DNA of 47,910 nt. It comes from Verrucomicrobiota bacterium (GTDB lineage: Bacteria > Verrucomicrobiota > Verrucomicrobiia > Verrucomicrobiales > DEV007). Under the pieces are notes generated by a model that was given only the letters and a program-made list of their open reading frames with translations, was not told where the DNA came from and searched no databases. Where the stretch lies: the NCBI GenBank assembly GCA_018970725.1, contig JAGWVU010000039.1, forward strand, positions 1 through 47,910. The letters run 5' to 3'. A program made the translations under genes and the position numbers. Positions 18,176 through 27,006 of this stretch are shown here, piece after piece (position 1 is the first letter of the stretch; each line of letters begins with the position of its first letter).

Positions 18176-20758
18176 ATGGCCCGACTCACCCGCGATCTTG
18201 TCCCTGACCCGCCGACTTCGGACGACTGCCTTGGGGCGTTTCTCGACTACCTCGCCGCGGAGAAGATCGAGCCTTACGGGCATCAGGAGGAAGCGGTGCT
18301 GCAGTTGTATGAGGGGAGGAACGTGATCCTCAACACGCCGACGGGCTCGGGGAAATCCCTCGTGGCCCTGGCGATGCATTTCCGGGCCCTCTGTCTGGGG
18401 CGCCGGTCGTGGTATACGGTGCCGATCAAGGCGCTGGCGAATGAGAAGTTCCTCTCCCTGTGCCGGGTTTTCGGGCCGGATCAGGTGGGCATGATCACCG
18501 GAGACGCTACGGTGAACCGCGAGGCTCCGGTCATCTGCTGCACGGCGGAAATCCTCGCCAATGTGGCGTTGGCCGGCGGTTCCCGGGCTCCGGTGGACGA
18601 CGTGATCATGGACGAGTTCCACTACTACTCGGACAGCGCCCGGGGCAGTGCCTGGCAGATCCCGCTCCTGACCCTGCCCCAGGCCCGGTTCCTCCTGATG
18701 TCCGCGACATTGGGCGATACCGCCTTCTTCGAGAAGGCACTGACGGAACTGACCGGTGCCCGGAGCGTGCTCGTCCAATCCTCCGAGAGGCCGGTGCCCT
18801 TGGAATTCGCTTACAGCGAGACCACGCTCGAGGAGAAGGTGACGGAGTTGGTGGGGCAGGGGAAGGCGCCGATCTATCTGGTCCACTTCACCCAACTGGC
18901 CTGCGCCGAGACCGCGCAGAATCTTCTCTCCCAGAATGTTTGTTCCAAAGAGGAAAAAGCGCTGATCTCCGAGGCCTTGCAAGGCATCGCCTTCCGGAGC
19001 CCGTATGGCAAGGAAATCCAGAAGCTGTTGCGGCACGGAATCGGCATCCATCACGCCGGTCTCCTGCCCAAATACCGCGTGCTCGTCGAGAAACTGGCCC
19101 AGCGCGGTTTGCTCAAGGTGGTGTGCGGAACGGATACCCTCGGCGTTGGCATCAATGTGCCGATCCGCACCGTTCTCTTCACCCAACTGTGCAAGTATGA
19201 CGGCACCGGCACGAAGATCCTCTCCGTGCGCGATTTCCAACAAATCTGCGGCCGGGCCGGGAGGCGCGGCTTCGATACCACCGGCCATGTGGTGGCCCAG
19301 GCCCCGGAGCATGTCATCGAGAACCTCCGCATGGAACGCAAGGCGGCGGCCAACCCCGGGAGAAAACAGAACTTTGTCAAAAAGAAGCCGCCGGAAAAAG
19401 GGTATGTCGCCTGGGACGAGAACACCTTCCGCCGTCTCATCGCTTCCCCGCCCGAGAAATTGACCTCGAGCTTCCGCATCACGCACGCGATGCTGCTGCA
19501 GGCCTTGTCGCGCCGTGAGGAGGATGGGTGCGCCGTGATGCGCGACCTCATCGGCCGATGTCACGAGTCGCCCGGACAGCGCAAGAAACTGCGGCGCGAG
19601 GCGTTCCGCTGCTTTCGTGGGTTGGTGAAGGGCCAGATCCTGACCATCATCCCGCCCGCGCAACGCAGCGGAGCTTCCAAGATCCGCTTGCATGTGGATT
19701 TGCAAGAGGATTTCTCCCTGTTTCACGCCCTGGGTTTGTGGTTGATCGAAGCCATCCCCCAGTTGGAAGTGGAATCGCCCGGTTATGCGTTGCAGGTCAT
19801 CACGTTGTGTGAGGCGATTCTTGAGAATCCCGAAGTGATCCTGCGCCGTCAGGTCGACGCCCTGAAAAACGAGTTGATGGCCGAGCTGAAGGCGGAGGGG
19901 GTGGAATATGAGGAAAGGTTGTTGCGGCTCGAGGAAGTGGAGTGGCCCAAACCGGGCAAGGAATTCATCTACCACACCTTCAACCGGTTCTGTGAGACCC
20001 ATCCCTGGGTGGACAAGGGGACGGTCCGGCCCAAGTCGATCGGTAGGGAGATGTTCGAGTCCTGGTCCTCTTTCGAGGATTACATCAAACGATACGGTTT
20101 GGAGCGGAGCGAGGGTGTCCTCCTGCGCCACCTCGCGGACCTCTACAAGGTGCTCGACCAGACCGTGCCCGCCTTGCGCAAGACGGAGGCGTTGGACGAG
20201 GCGATCGGGTTTTTCGAGGCGATTCTGCGCGGGGTCGATTCCAGCCTGCTCGATGAATGGGTGAGGATGCGCGAGGCCGGTGGGGAGGGAGCCGGGCCGG
20301 ACGCGGGAGAGAGGGGGGCCGGGCCTGGCAAACTGCCGCCGCTCACCCGGGACCGGCGGGCTTTCACCCGGTTGGTCCGCGCGGACATTTTTGAACTGCT
20401 CAAGGCGCTCGACCGGCGGCAATGGACCGCGGTGTTAGAACAACTCGGCGCGGCGGAGGATCACGAGGATCTTGCCTGGACCCCGGCCCGACTCGAGGCG
20501 GCGATGATGGAATACCGGGTCGCTCACGAGCGGATCCGGCTCGATCCGGAAGCCCGCAGCCTGCCTTACACCCGGATCCGCGAGGGGACGGGGGAGGAAC
20601 AGGGGTTCTGGTGGATCGAGCAGATGTTGCTCGACCCGGACGAGTCCAACGATTGGTCGATCGGATTGCTGGTGGATTTGCAGCGATCGGACGAGGCGCG
20701 GACGCCCTGGCTGCGGCTGCTGTGGATCGGTGAGGTGGGCCTGGTGGGAGTGTCCTGA
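18176..20758 (+). CDS. DEAD/DEAH-box helicase, Ski2/Mtr4-like (DUF3516)
   Basis: 860 residues from the ATG at 18176 (the frame is open from a TTG at 18101, but the leader there shows no family sequence). Walker A T-P-T-G-S-G-K-S is at 54-61, motif II is D146-E-F-H149, motif III S-A-T follows, and motif [12 protein letters not shown] is at 356-365. The second RecA-like domain includes [11 protein letters not shown], a strong Ski2/Mtr4 signature. The C-terminal half fits DUF3516, found in bacterial homologues. It would unwind structured RNA with ATP. No RNase or exosome gene is adjacent. It is 102 bases after the DUF1501 gene and probably has its own promoter. Confidence 0.85.
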   Translation: MARLTRDLVPDPPTSDDCLGAFLDYLAAEKIEPYGHQEEAVLQLYEGRNVILNTPTGSGKSLVALAMHFRALCLGRRSWYTVPIKALANEKFLSLCRVFGPDQVGMITGDATVNREAPVICCTAEILANVALAGGSRAPVDDVIMDEFHYYSDSARGSAWQIPLLTLPQARFLLMSATLGDTAFFEKALTELTGARSVLVQSSERPVPLEFAYSETTLEEKVTELVGQGKAPIYLVHFTQLACAETAQNLLSQNVCSKEEKALISEALQGIAFRSPYGKEIQKLLRHGIGIHHAGLLPKYRVLVEKLAQRGLLKVVCGTDTLGVGINVPIRTVLFTQLCKYDGTGTKILSVRDFQQICGRAGRRGFDTTGHVVAQAPEHVIENLRMERKAAANPGRKQNFVKKKPPEKGYVAWDENTFRRLIASPPEKLTSSFRITHAMLLQALSRREEDGCAVMRDLIGRCHESPGQRKKLRREAFRCFRGLVKGQILTIIPPAQRSGASKIRLHVDLQEDFSLFHALGLWLIEAIPQLEVESPGYALQVITLCEAILENPEVILRRQVDALKNELMAELKAEGVEYEERLLRLEEVEWPKPGKEFIYHTFNRFCETHPWVDKGTVRPKSIGREMFESWSSFEDYIKRYGLERSEGVLLRHLADLYKVLDQTVPALRKTEALDEAIGFFEAILRGVDSSLLDEWVRMREAGGEGAGPDAGERGAGPGKLPPLTRDRRAFTRLVRADIFELLKALDRRQWTAVLEQLGAAEDHEDLAWTPARLEAAMMEYRVAHERIRLDPEARSLPYTRIREGTGEEQGFWWIEQMLLDPDESNDWSIGLLVDLQRSDEARTPWLRLLWIGEVGLVGVS

Positions 20759-20815
20759 CAGAGCGCTCAAAAAGCATTGCCTTTGGCGATGTTTTGGTTA
20801 CGATTCGTTTATATT

Positions 20816-22033
20816 ATGGATCGCGGAATGAATTCAGAGGGCCAGCTTTATGATGTGGTGATCGTCGGCGCGGGAATCGTCGGCACGGCCTTGGCTTGGA
20901 AACTTTCGTCCGAGGGCTACCGCGTTTGTGTGTGTGAACGGAGCGAAACCGCGACCCCCTCCTTGCGGTTGGAGCCGCTCTCGCATGCGGCGCTCGGGCT
21001 GTTGCGCGAGATGGGCTTGTGGGAACATCTCAGGCCGGCGCTGATGCCGTTGGATTCCGTGGCGCATTTCCGGAACGGCTACCTCGTCAAGGGGATGGGC
21101 GGGGGATCTTACGTGGCGGCCTATGACCAGCTCGTTGCCTCCCTGCGTCCGCGCCTTGCCAAGGTGGCGACCGTGATTTGGGACCGGGTGGTCCAGGTTT
21201 CCGCGCACGGCCGGATCAAGAGTGTGCGCTTGGAGTCCGGTCAGGTGGTCTGCGGCTGGATGGTGGTGTTGGCCACCGGGGCCGCCACGGGAGAGGAATT
21301 GGATCCGTTGGAGGGCCCGGTGGAAACCATTTGTGAGGATTATTGCCGCCTCTTTGCCTGTGACCTTGCCTTTGAAGAACCGGAGCGCCTGATGCACGCG
21401 GCGCTTGTGTTCCAAACCAGCCACGCATCCCATGGCTATCACTCCCTGAAATTGTTCGATTTGGGCGGGGGCCGGGTCAGGGCCAATTTCCTGACATACT
21501 GGGGAGCCACGGACAAGCGGCGGCAGGAGTTGCTCCGGGGGAATGGGGCGGCGGTTCTGGGCCGGACGGTGGAAGGCCTCCTCCCCTGCGCGGGCGCGTT
21601 CGATCTCCTGTCTCCGATTGAGGAGAACGTGGTTCACCTCAACCAGCCCGGGAACCCCGGGGACCATGGGTTCGTCCTCGCCGGGGACGCCTGCGGCCCA
21701 GCGGCGCCCTCCGGAGCGTTGGGGCTCCACAAGGGGTTGCACGACGTCCGGGTTCTCGCCGAACTCATGCCCCGGTGGGAACGGGAGGCCCGGGGCGGAA
21801 ACGCGGATTTCTCCGATTACTACGCGCACCCCGCCAAGCAGGCGATCGATGCCGAGGTTCTCGAGCGGAGCCTGCGGGAGCGCAAGATGGCCATCGACTG
21901 GCACCCTTCGTGGGCGACGCGCCGGTTGATCGGAGATCGGTTCCCCGGCTGGGTGGAAACCGCCCTGGTGGGACCGTCATCCCGAAACGGCGCACGCCCG
22001 GGACAAACCTCCCGGAGCGGCCTCGACAATTGA
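20816..22033 (+). CDS. FAD-dependent monooxygenase / oxidoreductase
   Basis: A 405-residue flavoprotein of the PHBH/UbiH type. The dinucleotide motif V-I-V-G-A-G-I-V-G lies at about residues 14-22 and ends the first beta strand; V-L-A-T-G-A precedes the middle domain, and F-V-L-A-G-D-A-C-G-P-A-A-P-S-G-A, the second FAD-binding motif (G-D-A), is near residue 290. Substrate is unknown; ring hydroxylation or geranylgeranyl-reductase-like chemistry are the main options. Two ATGs, 20816 and 20828, are possible; the second has a GGA 7 bases upstream. The leader is unusually A/T-rich (TATATTAT at 20810), suggesting a promoter close to the start. Confidence 0.75.
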   Translation: MDRGMNSEGQLYDVVIVGAGIVGTALAWKLSSEGYRVCVCERSETATPSLRLEPLSHAALGLLREMGLWEHLRPALMPLDSVAHFRNGYLVKGMGGGSYVAAYDQLVASLRPRLAKVATVIWDRVVQVSAHGRIKSVRLESGQVVCGWMVVLATGAATGEELDPLEGPVETICEDYCRLFACDLAFEEPERLMHAALVFQTSHASHGYHSLKLFDLGGGRVRANFLTYWGATDKRRQELLRGNGAAVLGRTVEGLLPCAGAFDLLSPIEENVVHLNQPGNPGDHGFVLAGDACGPAAPSGALGLHKGLHDVRVLAELMPRWEREARGGNADFSDYYAHPAKQAIDAEVLERSLRERKMAIDWHPSWATRRLIGDRFPGWVETALVGPSSRNGARPGQTSRSGLDN

Positions 22034-22173
22034 AGAACTTCCGGGCCCGTGCGGATGCGTGGAGTGGTTAGGGAAGGATGCCCCGCCTTCCCCCACAGGA
22101 TCGGGACCCATCTCTTTGAGGCTGGCCGCGATAGACCCATCGAGGCAATTGCCGACCGGACCGGGTTTTCATT

Positions 22174-22362
22174 TTGGACGAGTGGATCGAGCGGGCGTTG
22201 AACCATCCTGACTTGGAGGAAGTGCAGAGCGATGGGCGTATGCGGAGGTGGAAGACAATCCCGGAGTTTGAGAACCGCGCCTTGCGGGTTATTCTGCTGG
22301 CGGATGGTGAAACCGTCCACAATGCCTTTTTTGATCGCGACTACCAACCACCGGGACCATGA
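22174..22362 (+). CDS. Small conserved protein (DUF4258-like), first gene of a two-gene module
   Basis: 62 residues from a TTG start: D-E-W-I-E-R-A-L, then G-R-M-R-R-W-K-T-I-P-E, and R-V-I-L-L-A-D-G-E-T-V-H-N-A-F-F-D-R. This pattern (basic-aromatic centre, then 'h-N-A-F-F-D-R' end) belongs to short proteins often encoded directly upstream of DUF2283 proteins, in an arrangement that looks like a toxin-antitoxin pair; that role is inference. Its stop overlaps the ATG of the next frame (ATGA at 22359-22362), the usual coupling for this module. The partner is frameshifted, see next entry. No ATG exists near the start, so the TTG is chosen on length and on the D-E-W-I opening. Confidence 0.55.
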   Translation: MDEWIERALNHPDLEEVQSDGRMRRWKTIPEFENRALRVILLADGETVHNAFFDRDYQPPGP

Positions 22363-22521
22363 AGATTCGAGCTTTCGGAAGACATCTACCTCGATCTCGA
22401 TAGCTCCGGAAATGTCGTTTCGATCACGGTTGAGCATGCGAGCCTGCGGGGTGACATCACTGAATTCACGGTCACGAGAGTGGCCAAAAAGGCGAACCGG
22501 GCGGCGCACGCCGAGCGCTGA
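22359..22521 (+). pseudogene. DUF2283-like protein gene broken by a frameshift
   Basis: After the ATG at 22359 the gene opens M-K, then one extra base (or two missing) shifts the frame. Removing one A from ATGAAGATTC gives M-K-F-E-L-S-E-D-I-Y-L-D-L-D, and the new frame continues S-S-G-N-V-V-S-I-T-V-E-H-A-S to a TGA at 22519-22521, about 55 residues, a clear DUF2283 pattern (acidic strand, D-x-x-G-N-V-V-x-I, then -E-x-A-S). As written, the shifted reading is in the same frame as the upstream gene and is separated from it only by that gene's TGA. No alternative ATG, GTG or TTG starts the intact part. A sequencing error is possible. Confidence 0.65.
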
Positions 22522-22564
22522 TTGCGCCGGGGTGCACGGATGAAACGAAAATGGCGATCGGTGA

Positions 22565-23428
22565 TCAGGTCCCGCCGGCGCGGCGGGCCCAGCGGAGTTT
22601 GGCGCAGGAGGCCCTGGGATTTTCCCGGACTTCTGCGGCGGAGGGGCGGAGGGGGCTGGGCGAGACTTCGGCGTAGGTGCCGTCCTTGCGTCCGGCGGCG
22701 AGGGCCTGCTTGACGCGGCGGTCCTCGCCCGAGTGGAAGGTGAGGATGGCGACCCGTCCGTGCGGGTTGAGGCACTGGGGGAGGTCCCGGAGGATGGATT
22801 CGAGGGCCCCGAATTCGTCGTTCACCTGGATGCGGAGGGCTTGAAAGACCCTGGGGAGGGCGGCTTCGGCGTCGGGCCCGGGGAGGAGGGAACGGACGGC
22901 ATCGGCCAGAGCCTCACAGGTTTCGAGCTGCCGACCGGCAAGGGCGCGGGCCAGACGGGGCGCGTGGGGCTCGTCGGCGTTGCGGGCGAGGGCGGCTTCG
23001 AGCTTGTCCGGGTCGGCTTTGGCGAGCCAGGCTGCCGCGGTCTCGCCCCGGTTCGGGTTCATCCGCATGTCGAGCGGGCCATGGTGTTTGTAGGAAAAAC
23101 CGCGCTCCGGGTTGTCGATCTGCATGGAAGAGAGGCCGAGATCGAGGAGGACGCCATCGAGGCCCGTCCAGCCGAGATCCGCGAGGATTCGGGGCAGCCC
23201 GGCGAAGTTGGAGCGGCGGAGGATGAGGGATTCCGCGGTGAAGCCCCGGGCGCGGAGGCGGGTTTCGGTGGCGGGGAGTTGCAGTGGATCCTGATCGAGG
23301 GCGAGAAGGCAGCCGCCGGGTTGTAATCCGGCGAGGATCTCCGCCGCATGGCCGCCGTGGCCGAGGGTGCCATCGGCCATTCGTTCGCCGGGCCGTGGAT
23401 CCAGTGCGGAGAGGACTTCCGCCAGCAT
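22565..23428 (-). CDS. rsmH: 16S rRNA (cytosine1402-N4)-methyltransferase RsmH
   Basis: Methylates N4 of C1402 in the ribosomal P site using S-adenosylmethionine. The 287 residues from the first available start (23428) include D-G-T-L-G-H-G-G-H-A, the SAM-binding loop, L-L-D-L-G-L-S-S-M-Q, R-G-F-S-Y, D-M-R-M-N, and A-I-L-T-F-H-S-G-E-D-R, all family hallmarks. The family motif H-R-P-V-M ends exactly at this Met, and the same frame continues upstream with conserved-looking residues (R-R-R-R-Y-S-G-R-N-P, K-Y-K-E-L, A-K-V-L-A-S-G-K-T-P-A-G-T) to a stop at about 23591, with no ATG, GTG or TTG. The true start is therefore probably upstream and non-canonical, or the sequence has an error. It follows the mazG-like gene on the same strand. 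Confidence 0.9.
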   Translation of the reverse strand: MLAEVLSALDPRPGERMADGTLGHGGHAAEILAGLQPGGCLLALDQDPLQLPATETRLRARGFTAESLILRRSNFAGLPRILADLGWTGLDGVLLDLGLSSMQIDNPERGFSYKHHGPLDMRMNPNRGETAAAWLAKADPDKLEAALARNADEPHAPRLARALAGRQLETCEALADAVRSLLPGPDAEAALPRVFQALRIQVNDEFGALESILRDLPQCLNPHGRVAILTFHSGEDRRVKQALAAGRKDGTYAEVSPSPLRPSAAEVRENPRASCAKLRWARRAGGT

Positions 23429-23567
23429 GACGGGCCGATGGGTGCCGGCCGGGGTCTTGCCGGAGGCGAGGACTTTGGCGATGGTGGCGGGATCGCCCGC
23501 GAGTTCCTTGTATTTGTCAGCGAAGGAACGCGGGTTGCGGCCGGAGTAACGGCGGCGGCGCGGGGGT

Positions 23568-23921
23568 TTAGGATTCGAGTTCGTTGTATTTCAGGTTGGA
23601 GCCGAACGACTTGGCCACCGGGTAACGCACCTCGTTGCGGTCGAGTTTGGCGTTCATGACGGTGGCGAGGTCGAGCTGGAGGTTGTCGGCCAGCTCGAAG
23701 AGGAGGATGGCGACATCGGCGATTTCGTCGGCGATCTCGGTCTTTTTGGTTTCGGCGCGGTCCCAGCTTTCCTCGGAGGACTTCCAGACGAAGTGTTGCA
23801 GCAGTTCCCCGGCCTCGGCGGTGATGGCGACGGCCAGATCCTTGGGGCTGTGGAATTGTTGCCAGTTCCGGGCGTCGCGGAAGCGCCGAATGCGTTCACT
23901 CAGGGCGGCGATGTCGTTCAT
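23568..23921 (-). CDS. MazG-like nucleotide pyrophosphohydrolase
   Basis: A 117-residue all-alpha NTP pyrophosphohydrolase of the MazG-like/RS21-C6 type, which cleaves dNTPs (often dCTP analogues) to monophosphate and pyrophosphate and so cleans the nucleotide pool. The magnesium-binding signature is complete: E36-x-x-E39 and, 26 residues later, E66-I-A-D69. Length is normal for single-domain members. The stop lies inside the apparent 5' extension of rsmH on the same strand, so the two are likely translationally coupled. The start at 23921 is the only ATG before the conserved helix. Confidence 0.85.
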   Translation of the reverse strand: MNDIAALSERIRRFRDARNWQQFHSPKDLAVAITAEAGELLQHFVWKSSEESWDRAETKKTEIADEIADVAILLFELADNLQLDLATVMNAKLDRNEVRYPVAKSFGSNLKYNELES

Positions 23922-24012
23922 CTCGGGCTCAGCCTAGGGTGAGGGGGGCGCGGAGTCAATTTGCCTGATGATGGATGCATCGGTCCGGGTTTGCCGGGCG
24001 TTTCTGGGAGGG

Positions 24013-24933
24013 ATGAAACGGGTGGCGATCATCGGAGCCGGGATGGCAGGCCTTGCGGCGGCGCGGGAGTTGGCGGGCCATGGCCTGGAGGTGACGGTCT
24101 TTGAGAAGTCCCGGGGAATGGGCGGGCGCTGCGCCACGAAGCGGTGGGAGGGCCATGTGGTCGACCACGGAGCGCAGTATTTCACGGTCCGGGACGAGCG
24201 GTTCCGGGCGGCGGTGAGCGCGGCTTCGGGGGACCGGGTGGAAAGGCTGGCGGCCCCGGTGCGGACGGGGGGGCAGGCGACGGAGGATACGGAGCGGTGG
24301 TTTCACCGGGAGGGGAACAGCCGGTTGGCGAGGGATCTGGCGGCGGGGCTCGAGGTTCGTCTGGAGACCACGGTGGAGGACGCCCGGGCGTTGCTCGGCT
24401 CTTTTGACCGGGTTGTGAGCTCCGCGCCCTGGCCGCAAACGGCGCGGATGTTCGGGGTCGATCCCGCCGGGATCGACTACGTGCCGTGTCTGGCCGTGAT
24501 TTTGGCCTACCGGGGAGAGTGGTTGGGGGCCACGGGAAACGCTTATGCGCTCCGGGATCCCCTCGGTCCGTTGGCGTGGACGGCCTGTGAAAATCACAAA
24601 CCGGGCCGGATCGCACCGGGTTTCACGGTGTTGGTCTCCCATCTTTCGGAGGCGTTCAGCCGGGAGCATCTGGAATGTCCGGCGGAGGAATGGCCCGGTC
24701 TGGTGCGGCCCTTGGTGGAAGCGGCGTGGGAACTTTCCGGGGAAGCCTTCGCCGCCGGGTTCGGCCACCGTTGGCGTTATGCCCGGGTCGGCACGCCGTT
24801 TGCGGTTCCGGCTCTTCCGGACCGGTGTCATTTCGCGGGCGACGGGGTCCGGGCCTCGCGGGTGGAGGATGCCTGGCTGGCCGGGCATGAGTTTGCGGTC
24901 AACCTGATCGGAAGCGGTCCATGCGCGGCGTGA
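24013..24933 (+). CDS. Renalase-like NAD(P)/FAD-dependent oxidoreductase
   Basis: 306 residues opening with R-V-A-I-I-G-A-G-M-A-G (Rossmann glycines at 8, 10 and 13), then V-F-E-K-S-R-G-M-G-G-R-C-A-T-K-R, the signature of the renalase/COG3380 branch of amine-oxidase-like flavoproteins, and D-H-G-A-Q-Y-F-T. A C-terminal G-D-G-V segment completes the FAD site. Renalases oxidise isomeric forms of NAD(P)H; bacterial members of this branch are poorly studied. The start at 24013 has a GGGAGGG directly upstream and fits the family; the frame is open from 23968. It is the first gene of a four-gene overlapping operon with DUF2256-DUF3253, photolyase-like and ThuA genes. Confidence 0.8.
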   Translation: MKRVAIIGAGMAGLAAARELAGHGLEVTVFEKSRGMGGRCATKRWEGHVVDHGAQYFTVRDERFRAAVSAASGDRVERLAAPVRTGGQATEDTERWFHREGNSRLARDLAAGLEVRLETTVEDARALLGSFDRVVSSAPWPQTARMFGVDPAGIDYVPCLAVILAYRGEWLGATGNAYALRDPLGPLAWTACENHKPGRIAPGFTVLVSHLSEAFSREHLECPAEEWPGLVRPLVEAAWELSGEAFAAGFGHRWRYARVGTPFAVPALPDRCHFAGDGVRASRVEDAWLAGHEFAVNLIGSGPCAA

Positions 24934-25334
24934 AAAAAGAACATCTTCCCGTCAAGACCTGCCGGGTTTGCGGTCGGGACTTTGCCTGGCGCAAGAAATG
25001 GGAACGGAACTGGGAGGAAGTCACGGTCTGCAGCGAGGCGTGCCGCCGCGGAACCCCGCGGGGGGGAACGGGGCCGGGCATGGAAGAGGTCCAGAAGGTG
25101 CTCATGCAACTGGCGGCGCGGCGGGGTGGCGGCAAGTCCTTCTGTCCGTCGGAGGCGGCGCGGGCCTTGGTGCCGGATCCGGCCGGGGAAGGTTGGAGGG
25201 CGCTGATGCCCCGGGTCCGGGCGGCGGGGGCGGTGCTGGTGCGCCAGAACCTGTTGAAATGCACGCAAGGCGGGATGCCGGTCGATCCGGAAGCCGTGTC
25301 CGGCCCGATCCGATATCAAGCGCCCGATGCCTGA
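24930..25334 (+). CDS. DUF2256-DUF3253 fusion protein
   Basis: 134 residues from a GTG at 24930 that overlaps the upstream stop (GTGA); this gives M-K-K-E-H-L-P-V-K-T-C, the usual DUF2256 opening, whereas the ATG at 24921 adds three atypical residues. DUF2256 (about 5-40) has C11-x2-C14 and C34-x3-C38, a zinc-ribbon-like set, around W-R-K-K-W-E-R-N-W-E-E-V. DUF3253 (about 52-125) follows, with S-E-A-A-R-A-L and W-R-A-L-M-P-x-V-R, a small winged-helix-like domain. DUF2256 genes are often found beside photolyase/cryptochrome genes, as here (8-base overlap with the next gene). Function unknown; a small accessory to the flavoprotein is a reasonable guess. Confidence 0.8.
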   Translation: MKKEHLPVKTCRVCGRDFAWRKKWERNWEEVTVCSEACRRGTPRGGTGPGMEEVQKVLMQLAARRGGGKSFCPSEAARALVPDPAGEGWRALMPRVRAAGAVLVRQNLLKCTQGGMPVDPEAVSGPIRYQAPDA

Positions 25335-27006
25335 GAACCCCTGGGAAATCGTCTGGTTCAAGCGCGACCTGCGGGTCACGGACCATCGTCCGTTGATCGA
25401 GGCGGCGTTCCGGGGCCCGGTGCTTGGGCTTTATGTCTACGAGCCGGAGATTCTGGCCTCGGCGGAATTCGATGCGTCGCACCTCGTGTTCATCAACGAG
25501 TCCTTGCGCGAAGTGCGCGAGGCCTTGAGGCAACGGGGTGGGGAACTGCTGCTGCGGCGCGGAGAAGTGGTCGCGGTGCTGGAGGACCTCCGGAGTCGTC
25601 TCGGTCCGCTGCGTCTTTGGAGCCATGAAGAGACGGGGAACCTCATCACCTACCGCAGGGATCAGCGGGTGGGCCGCTGGTGCCGGGCCTCGGGGGTGGA
25701 GTGGGAGGAATTCCGTCAGGATGGCGTAATCCGCCGCCTCCGTTCCCGGGACGGCTGGGCGTCGGCTTGGGAACGGACCATGAGCCTGCCTTGCGGGCTG
25801 GTGCCGGAGCGTCTCGGAACCGGGATCGTTCCCCGGGGCGCGGGAGAGCCCGGCGGGTTTCTTGGTCCGGAGGAGGCCGGGTTGGGCGGCAGCGGCAAAC
25901 CGGAAGCGCAGCGCGGCGGAGAGACGGCGGCTGGGGCCACCTTGGACGGGTTTTTGTCGACCCGCGGGATGAACTACCGCAAGGAGATGTCGAGCCCGCT
26001 CAGCGGGTGGACCGCCTGTTCCCGCCTGAGTCCGTATCTGGCCTGGGGCTGTGTTTCCCTGCGCACGGTGGCGCAAGCGACCCGTCAACGGCGGGAACGT
26101 CTCGCAGCGGAGCGGGCTTGTGGGCTGGAGGTGGATCGCCGGTGGTTTGCGTCGTTGACCAGCTTTGAGGCACGGTTGCGCTGGCACTGCCACTTCATGC
26201 AGAAGCTGGAAACGGAGCCGGGGATTGAATTCGAGAACTTCTCCGCGGTTTACAACGGCCTGCGCGAGGCGTTCACCGAGACCGGGGAGGGACAGCGGCG
26301 GTTTCAGGCCTGGATGGAGGGACGCACCGGGTATCCGATGGTCGATGCCTGCATGAGGAGCGTGCGGGCGACCGGTTGGCTGAACTTCCGGATGCGGGCG
26401 ATGCTGGTGAGTTTCGCGAGTTACCATCTCTGGTTGCATTGGAGGCCGACGGCGCTCTGGCTGGGGCGCCACTTTTTGGATTTCGAGCCGGGGATCCACT
26501 TCAGCCAGTTCCAGATGCAAAGCGGCACCACGGGGATCAACGCGGTGCGGATCTACTCGCCCGCCAAGCAGCTCATCGATCAGGATCCGCAAGGGGTTTT
26601 CGTGAAGCGTTGGGTGCCCGAACTGGAAGGGGTCCCGACCGCCTTTCTGGCTCAACCGGAGAAAATGCCGGCCGGGTTGCAGCAGCAAACCGGTTGCCGG
26701 ATCGGGCGGGATTACCCGGCCCCCGTCGTGGATCACCTCCTGGCCTGCCGGGAGGCCAAGGCCAGAATCTCCGGGGTGCGGCGGCTGGAGGAGGCGCGTT
26801 CGGAGGCCCGGAGGGTCTATGTGACCCATGGTTCCCGCAAGCGCGGCGCGGGTGGCGCCCGGGCCATCCGGTCGGAGTGGCGGGAACGCGGGTTGAGCGG
26901 CAAAGGAAAAAAAGCCGCCCCCGCGGAGCCGTCGGCCCAACTGGAGTTGGAGTTGTTCGATTCCCGCTTGCGGAACGACGGATTTCCGGGTGAGATGGGG
27001 ACATGA
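25327..27006 (+). CDS. Cryptochrome/photolyase-family flavoprotein (divergent class)
   Basis: 559 residues. The N-terminal photolyase alpha/beta domain begins I-V-W-F-K-R-D-L-R-V-T-D-H; the C-terminal FAD domain has the typical M-V-D-A-C-M-R and T-G-W-L-N-F-R-M-R. However the stretch corresponding to N-N-G-G-W-Q-W in E. coli photolyase reads H-F-S-Q-F-Q-M-Q at 391-398, so the flavin-N5 asparagine (N378) and the proximal tryptophan of the electron chain (W382) are both replaced. W359 appears kept (L-H-W). This matches a distinct clade that includes cyanobacterial proteins annotated only as FAD-binding. DNA repair activity is therefore uncertain; a light-sensing or redox role is possible. It overlaps the genes on both sides. 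Confidence 0.8.
   Translation: MPENPWEIVWFKRDLRVTDHRPLIEAAFRGPVLGLYVYEPEILASAEFDASHLVFINESLREVREALRQRGGELLLRRGEVVAVLEDLRSRLGPLRLWSHEETGNLITYRRDQRVGRWCRASGVEWEEFRQDGVIRRLRSRDGWASAWERTMSLPCGLVPERLGTGIVPRGAGEPGGFLGPEEAGLGGSGKPEAQRGGETAAGATLDGFLSTRGMNYRKEMSSPLSGWTACSRLSPYLAWGCVSLRTVAQATRQRRERLAAERACGLEVDRRWFASLTSFEARLRWHCHFMQKLETEPGIEFENFSAVYNGLREAFTETGEGQRRFQAWMEGRTGYPMVDACMRSVRATGWLNFRMRAMLVSFASYHLWLHWRPTALWLGRHFLDFEPGIHFSQFQMQSGTTGINAVRIYSPAKQLIDQDPQGVFVKRWVPELEGVPTAFLAQPEKMPAGLQQQTGCRIGRDYPAPVVDHLLACREAKARISGVRRLEEARSEARRVYVTHGSRKRGAGGARAIRSEWRERGLSGKGKKAAPAEPSAQLELELFDSRLRNDGFPGEMGT

Noticed and set aside
16652-20422. Minus-strand open frame of about 1250 codons
   Set aside because: Antisense to DUF1501 and helicase genes with complete motifs; no own domain.
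23428-23921. A natural MazG-RsmH fusion protein
   Set aside because: The frames differ and a stop lies between them; frameshifting is kept only as one of several explanations for the missing start.
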